This document shows positions 60,542 to 64,000 of a stretch of 64,000 nt of DNA, piece by piece (positions within the stretch are counted from its first letter, which is position 1; each line of letters starts with the position of its first letter). The translations under genes were made by a program, and so were the position numbers. The DNA lies in the NCBI GenBank assembly GCA_018267095.1, contig JAFDZC010000019.1, forward strand, positions 1 to 64,000. The letters are read 5' to 3'. The notes under the pieces are model-generated. The model was not told the DNA's origin and did not search any database. It saw nothing but the letters and a program-made list of their open reading frames with translations. This DNA comes from Bacteroidota bacterium (GTDB lineage: Bacteria; Bacteroidota; Bacteroidia; Flavobacteriales; Flavobacteriaceae).

Positions 60542-61660
60542 ATGCTTACCCAAAAGGATTTTATTACAAAACCAAGCACCCACAAAGTTGATTCTGCGGC
60601 TTTTTGTTGGAGTGCACCCAGCAATATTGCGCTGGTCAAATATTGGGGCAAATTAGAAAATCACACTGATGCTGAGGGTTTGTTCATGAGTCAGATTCCG
60701 GCCAATCCGTCGTTGAGTTTTACCTTAAGCAACTGTAAAACGACTACTTCGGTGGTTTTTGAGCGAAAAAATCCCGACGAAAATTTCTCGTTTGACTTGC
60801 TTTTTGAAGGCCAACCCAAAGAAGAATTCAAACCCAAAATTCAAAAATTCTTTGAGCGCGTTGAAATCTATTGTCCGTACCTCAAAGATTTTCATTTGAG
60901 CATCGACACCCAAAATACCTTTCCGCACAGTTCAGGCATTGCCTCTTCTGCCTCAGGCATGGCTGCTTTGGCGATGAACATCATGAGTTTAGAACGCGCG
61001 TTGCATCCGGAGATGAGTCTAGAATATTTTGAACAAAAAGCCTCGTTTTTAGCGCGCTTGGGTTCGGGAAGTGCATGCCGAAGCATCCGCGGAAATGCCG
61101 TCGTTTGGGGGCAACATAATGAAATCAAAAACAGTTCAGATTTGTTCGGCGTGGCTTTTTCAGAGACCATTCATCCGAATTTTAAAAACTATCAAGACAC
61201 CATCTTGCTGGTGGACCGTGGTGAGAAAAAAGTTTCGAGTACGGCCGGTCACGATTTGATGCACCAGCATCCGTTTGCGCATGAGCGATTTGCCCAAGCG
61301 CACCGAAATTTATCTCAGCTCAAAAGCGTTTTACAAAATGGCGATTTAGATACGTTTATCACCCTTATGGAAAACGAAGCGCTGACTTTGCATGCCATGA
61401 TGATGACCTCGGTTCCGTATTTTATTTTGATGCATCCCAATACTTTAGAAGTCATTAATCACATTTGGAACTTTAGAAATCAAACCAAAATTCCGGTTGG
61501 TTTTACTTTAGATGCCGGAGCGAATGTGCACATTTTATATCCCGAAAACGTTCGCGAAGAAGTTTTACAATTTATTCAGAACGAATTAGTTGGCTATTGT
61601 CAAAATGGTCAGTATATTTGTGACGTTGTTGGCGATGGCAGTCAACAAATCAACCCCTAA
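60542..61660 (+). CDS. mvaD: Diphosphomevalonate decarboxylase
   Basis: The product is 372 residues from the ATG at 60542 (MLTQKDFITKP). An upstream in-frame start would lie before the promoter element. GHMP-kinase-fold features are SAPSNIALVKYWGK, the phosphate-binding loop HSSGIASSASGMAALAM and GSGSACRSIRGNAVVW. It decarboxylates mevalonate-5-diphosphate to isopentenyl diphosphate, using ATP. Length is regular for the family (about 330-400). The adjacent GHMP kinase and UbiA genes fit an isoprenoid theme. HMG-CoA reductase and synthase are not in the window. Confidence 0.95.
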   Translation: MLTQKDFITKPSTHKVDSAAFCWSAPSNIALVKYWGKLENHTDAEGLFMSQIPANPSLSFTLSNCKTTTSVVFERKNPDENFSFDLLFEGQPKEEFKPKIQKFFERVEIYCPYLKDFHLSIDTQNTFPHSSGIASSASGMAALAMNIMSLERALHPEMSLEYFEQKASFLARLGSGSACRSIRGNAVVWGQHNEIKNSSDLFGVAFSETIHPNFKNYQDTILLVDRGEKKVSSTAGHDLMHQHPFAHERFAQAHRNLSQLKSVLQNGDLDTFITLMENEALTLHAMMMTSVPYFILMHPNTLEVINHIWNFRNQTKIPVGFTLDAGANVHILYPENVREEVLQFIQNELVGYCQNGQYICDVVGDGSQQINP

Positions 61661-61665
61661 TTTTG
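61658..61665 (+). promoter_or_regulatory. Candidate -7 element overlapping the mvaD stop codon
   Basis: TAATTTTG fits TAnnTTTG and includes the mvaD stop codon. It may give the kinase and UbiA genes their own start of transcription. A direct repeat TTAATTACA (61709-61717 and 61735-61743) follows just before the kinase ATG. Confidence 0.3.
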
Positions 61666-61742
61666 CGCACAACATTATTGTATCTGCAGCGTTAAACCAA
61701 AAAAAGAATTAATTACACTGTTAATACTACATTGTTAATTAC

Positions 61743-62681
61743 ATGAAAGGACCACTTTTCTACTCAAAAATCCTCCTGTTCGGAGAATACGGAATCATCA
61801 AAGATTCAAAAGGTTTATCCATTCCGTACAATTTTTACAACGGAGCGCTTAAATCAGACGGAAACACTTCGGCTGAGGCAGTTCGTTCGAATGAAAATCT
61901 CAAACGATTTGCAGCGCATTTAGAAACTTTGCAAACGGAGCAACCCGAGTTGGTTCAATTTGACATTCAGACTTTAAAGAATGACATTGCTCAAGGCATG
62001 TACTTCGATTCAAGCATTCCGCAAGGTTATGGTGTGGGCAGCAGCGGTGCTTTAGTAGCAGCGGTGTACGATAAATACGCGCAGAAGAAAATCACGGTGC
62101 TTGAAAACCTCACCCGCGAAAAACTTTTGCAACTCAAAAATATTTTTGGTCAGATGGAATCGTTCTTCCACGGGAAAAGTTCCGGCCTAGATCCGCTGAA
62201 CAGCTATTTGAGCATCCCGATTCTGATCAATTCTAAAGACAACATCGAAGCTACGGGCATTCCGACGCAAAGCCGCACCGGAAAAGGCGCTGTGTTTTTG
62301 CTTGACTCAGGCATTGTGGGAGAAACTGCTCCGATGGTCAACATCTTCATGGAAAACCTCAAAGATCAAGGCTTCAGAAGTATGCTCAAAAATCAGTTTG
62401 TTAAATATACTGATGCTTGCGTTGAGAACTTTTTAGGTGGCGACCTGAAATCGCTTTTCTCGAACACCAAAAAACTATCCAAGGTGGTGCTCAACCATTT
62501 CAAACCGATGATTCCTGAAGAATTTCACGGCATTTGGCAAAAAGGCATCGATACCAATGATTACTATTTGAAATTGTGTGGTTCTGGCGGCGGCGGGTAT
62601 ATTCTTGGTTTTACCGAAGATTTAGAAAAAGCCAAAGCTTCGCTCAAAGATTACAAATTAGAAATAGTTTATCAGTTCTAA
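61743..62681 (+). CDS. GHMP-family kinase, probably mevalonate kinase
   Basis: The 312-residue protein has the GHMP start motif YSKILLFGEYGIIKDSKGLS, the phosphate-binding loop IPQGYGVGSSGALVAAVYD and the C-terminal motif CGSGGGGYILGF. These fit mevalonate kinase, which phosphorylates mevalonate at C5 with ATP. Phosphomevalonate kinase belongs to the same superfamily and cannot be fully excluded. The neighbours mvaD and UbiA support an isoprenoid role. An 82-base gap with a possible promoter separates it from mvaD. Confidence 0.87.
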   Translation: MKGPLFYSKILLFGEYGIIKDSKGLSIPYNFYNGALKSDGNTSAEAVRSNENLKRFAAHLETLQTEQPELVQFDIQTLKNDIAQGMYFDSSIPQGYGVGSSGALVAAVYDKYAQKKITVLENLTREKLLQLKNIFGQMESFFHGKSSGLDPLNSYLSIPILINSKDNIEATGIPTQSRTGKGAVFLLDSGIVGETAPMVNIFMENLKDQGFRSMLKNQFVKYTDACVENFLGGDLKSLFSNTKKLSKVVLNHFKPMIPEEFHGIWQKGIDTNDYYLKLCGSGGGGYILGFTEDLEKAKASLKDYKLEIVYQF

Positions 62682-62706
62682 AATCAATCCCTGAAAAACC
62701 CTTTTT

Positions 62707-63663
62707 ATGCTCAGCCGAAAAAAACGATTGTTTCTGATGAAAATCGTCAGTTTGTTTTCGGTGGTGCGCGGTTACAATATTCCGATTATTGTATTGGCAC
62801 AATATCTTTCGGCTATTTTTATTTTGGCTCCGGGCAAAAGCGCACTCTCTATTTTGTTGGATTATCGATTGTTTGTGGTTGTTTTGGCTTCGTCAATGGC
62901 GATTGCTTCGGGCTATATCATCAATAGTTTTTACGACAGTCAAAAAGATTTGATCAACCGTCCGAACAAATCTATGCTCGATCGATTGGTGAGTCAAAAA
63001 ACCAAATTGCAGGTTTATTTTTCGCTCAATTTTCTCTCGGTTTTGTTGGCATTTTTGGTTTCATGGCGCGCAAGTTTGTTTTTTGCGAGTTATATTTTTA
63101 TGATTTGGCTCTACTCGCACAAACGCAAGAAATACGCGATGTTTTCAAATTTGATTGCCTCGTTCTTGGCCGTTTATCCTTTTTTTGGCATCCTTCTTTT
63201 TTATTATTACCGACTTCCGCTCGACGAACTTGAAAACCACCGCAACGATTTGGCGGTCATTTTTAGTCATGCGGTATTTTTGTTTTTATTGTTGCTGATC
63301 CGTGAAATGATCAAAGACCTCGAAAACATCAAAGGCGATTTGGCCAACGGTTACAGAACCATTCCGGTGCTTTTTGGCGAAAGAACTTCTAAAATCGGCA
63401 TCACTTTGCTGTTGATGTTGACCGTTGTTCCGGTCTATTTTCTGGTGAATGTTTTTGATGTTGGCTATATGGATTTGTATTTCTACGCCGGTTTTATGGT
63501 GATGATTTTCTTTTGCTTAAAACTCTGGAAAAGCCAAGGCCGCGAAGATTATTTACTCTTGCACAACCTGCTCAAATTTTTGATTGTGGCCGGCGTTTGT
63601 TGTATTGTGCTGATTGATCCGATGGTGCTCATCCACGGAAAAAGACTGCTGCAAACCATTTAA
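62707..63663 (+). CDS. UbiA-family prenyltransferase (geranylgeranylglycerol-phosphate-transferase-like)
   Basis: The 318-residue membrane protein has about eight to nine helices and the UbiA aspartate motifs NSFYDSQKDLINRPNKSM (about 76-93) and REMIKDLENIKGDLANGYRT (about 198-217). Family resemblance is closest to the digeranylgeranylglyceryl-phosphate synthase-like group first known from archaeal ether-lipid synthesis. In Bacteroidota the true acceptor is not established here; a quinone or another lipid is possible. A start at 62740 (MKIVSLF) is an alternative. It follows the kinase gene by 25 bases, so it is likely supplied with prenyl diphosphate from that pathway. Confidence 0.83.
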   Translation: MLSRKKRLFLMKIVSLFSVVRGYNIPIIVLAQYLSAIFILAPGKSALSILLDYRLFVVVLASSMAIASGYIINSFYDSQKDLINRPNKSMLDRLVSQKTKLQVYFSLNFLSVLLAFLVSWRASLFFASYIFMIWLYSHKRKKYAMFSNLIASFLAVYPFFGILLFYYYRLPLDELENHRNDLAVIFSHAVFLFLLLLIREMIKDLENIKGDLANGYRTIPVLFGERTSKIGITLLLMLTVVPVYFLVNVFDVGYMDLYFYAGFMVMIFFCLKLWKSQGREDYLLLHNLLKFLIVAGVCCIVLIDPMVLIHGKRLLQTI

Positions 63664-63688
63664 TGTAAACCCGCCCCGAAATAAAAGC

Positions 63689-63696
63689 TATCTTTG
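63689..63696 (+). promoter_or_regulatory. -7 promoter element of the pseudouridine synthase gene
   Basis: TATCTTTG fits TAnnTTTG and ends 14 bases before the ATG at 63711, the same layout as at mvaD. Confidence 0.45.
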
Positions 63697-63710
63697 CCGA
63701 AAATTTCGTC

Positions 63711-64000
63711 ATGAATCAAAACAATCGCTCAGACAAACGACCTAATAAACGACCGAACAAGCCTGCTTACAATTCGTCGAAACCACCTATGGAAAAACGT
63801 TCACAGAAAAAAGTGAACACAGCTCCAAAAGCAGAAGCCCCTAAAGCAAAAAGCAAAGATTCTGATGCCATCAGACTCAATAAATATATTGCCAATGCAG
63901 GAGTTTGCTCACGTCGAGAGGCCGATGTTTATATCCAATCAGGCAATGTAAAGGTCAATGGCGAAGTAATTACCGAAATGGGCTATCAAGTAAAACCGGG
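63711..64000 (+). CDS. rRNA pseudouridine synthase of the RsuA/RluB type (5' part)
   Basis: About 96 codons are visible before the window edge. The first 50 or so residues are basic and low complexity (repeated [13 protein letters not shown]). An S4 RNA-binding domain follows, starting [21 protein letters not shown] and continuing [11 protein letters not shown]. That domain pair with a basic N-terminal extension is usual for Bacteroidota RluB-like enzymes that modify 23S rRNA. The catalytic aspartate lies outside the window, so RluB, RluE and RsuA cannot be told apart. Translation starts at 63711, 14 bases after the -7 element. Confidence 0.8.
   Translation, partial: MNQNNRSDKRPNKRPNKPAYNSSKPPMEKRSQKKVNTAPKAEAPKAKSKDSDAIRLNKYIANAGVCSRREADVYIQSGNVKVNGEVITEMGYQVKP

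Noticed and set aside
60452-60583. Upstream extension of tspO by 44 codons
   Set aside because: It runs through the -7 element and into the mvaD leader; the family length of about 158 residues fits the start at 60451.

Overview
The window looks like a chromosomal segment of a Flavobacterium or a close relative (Bacteroidota, Flavobacteriaceae). Evidence for this: sprA (type IX secretion) and a likely remB (gliding), two proteins with type IX sorting tails, a SusC/SusD glycan-uptake locus, few Shine-Dalgarno sequences, and repeated TAnnTTTG -7 promoter elements. No rRNA, tRNA, CRISPR array, integrase or insertion sequence was seen. No stretch longer than about 300 bases lacks a gene.

Layout. 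1-12.1 kb: the 5' part of a large secreted surface protein (minus strand), then an Nfu-type Fe-S scaffold, a YyaL-like thioredoxin-domain protein, an MscS channel and an unknown exported protein (plus). Next comes a TolC / periplasmic adaptor / tsaB operon (minus) and a DUF4403 lipoprotein (plus). 12.1-17.3 kb: a minus-strand terminal-oxidase block: cyoE, two subunit III genes, subunit IV, a terminator, then an assembly mini-operon (cysteine-free SCO-like protein, genuine SCO, DUF420, small CxxC membrane protein). 17.4-34.3 kb: remB-like, deoC, vanZ-like, gcvH, sprA, ruvA, maeB and an AsmA-family protein, all minus.

34.4-55.3 kb is a complete starch/maltodextrin utilisation locus. On the minus strand lie susC, susD, a SusE/F-like lipoprotein and a large type IX-secreted GH13 amylase. 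On the plus strand lie a LacI-type regulator, an MFS sugar transporter, beta-phosphoglucomutase, a GH65 disaccharide phosphorylase, a neopullulanase-like GH13, a GH31 alpha-glucosidase and a MalS-like GH13. The inferred flow is: surface amylase cuts starch, SusCD imports oligomers, periplasmic GH13/GH31 trim them, MFS carries maltose inward, and GH65 plus PgmB turn it into glucose and glucose-6-phosphate. A perfect LacI-type palindrome and a 20-bp element repeated (19/20) before susC and before the MFS gene suggest shared control.

55.3-64 kb: a glycerophosphodiesterase, a flavoprotein, a large type IX cargo protein, TspO, then mevalonate-pathway genes (mvaD, a mevalonate kinase-like gene) with a UbiA prenyltransferase, and the start of an rRNA pseudouridine synthase.

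Most content is standard for the group. The items most worth a second look are: the cysteine-free SCO-like protein next to true SCO; two copies of a dispersed palindromic element whose central hairpin is kept in structure but not in sequence; the duplicated 20-bp element in the maltodextrin locus; and a nested inverted repeat before the secreted amylase. I did not find a clearly new multi-gene system.
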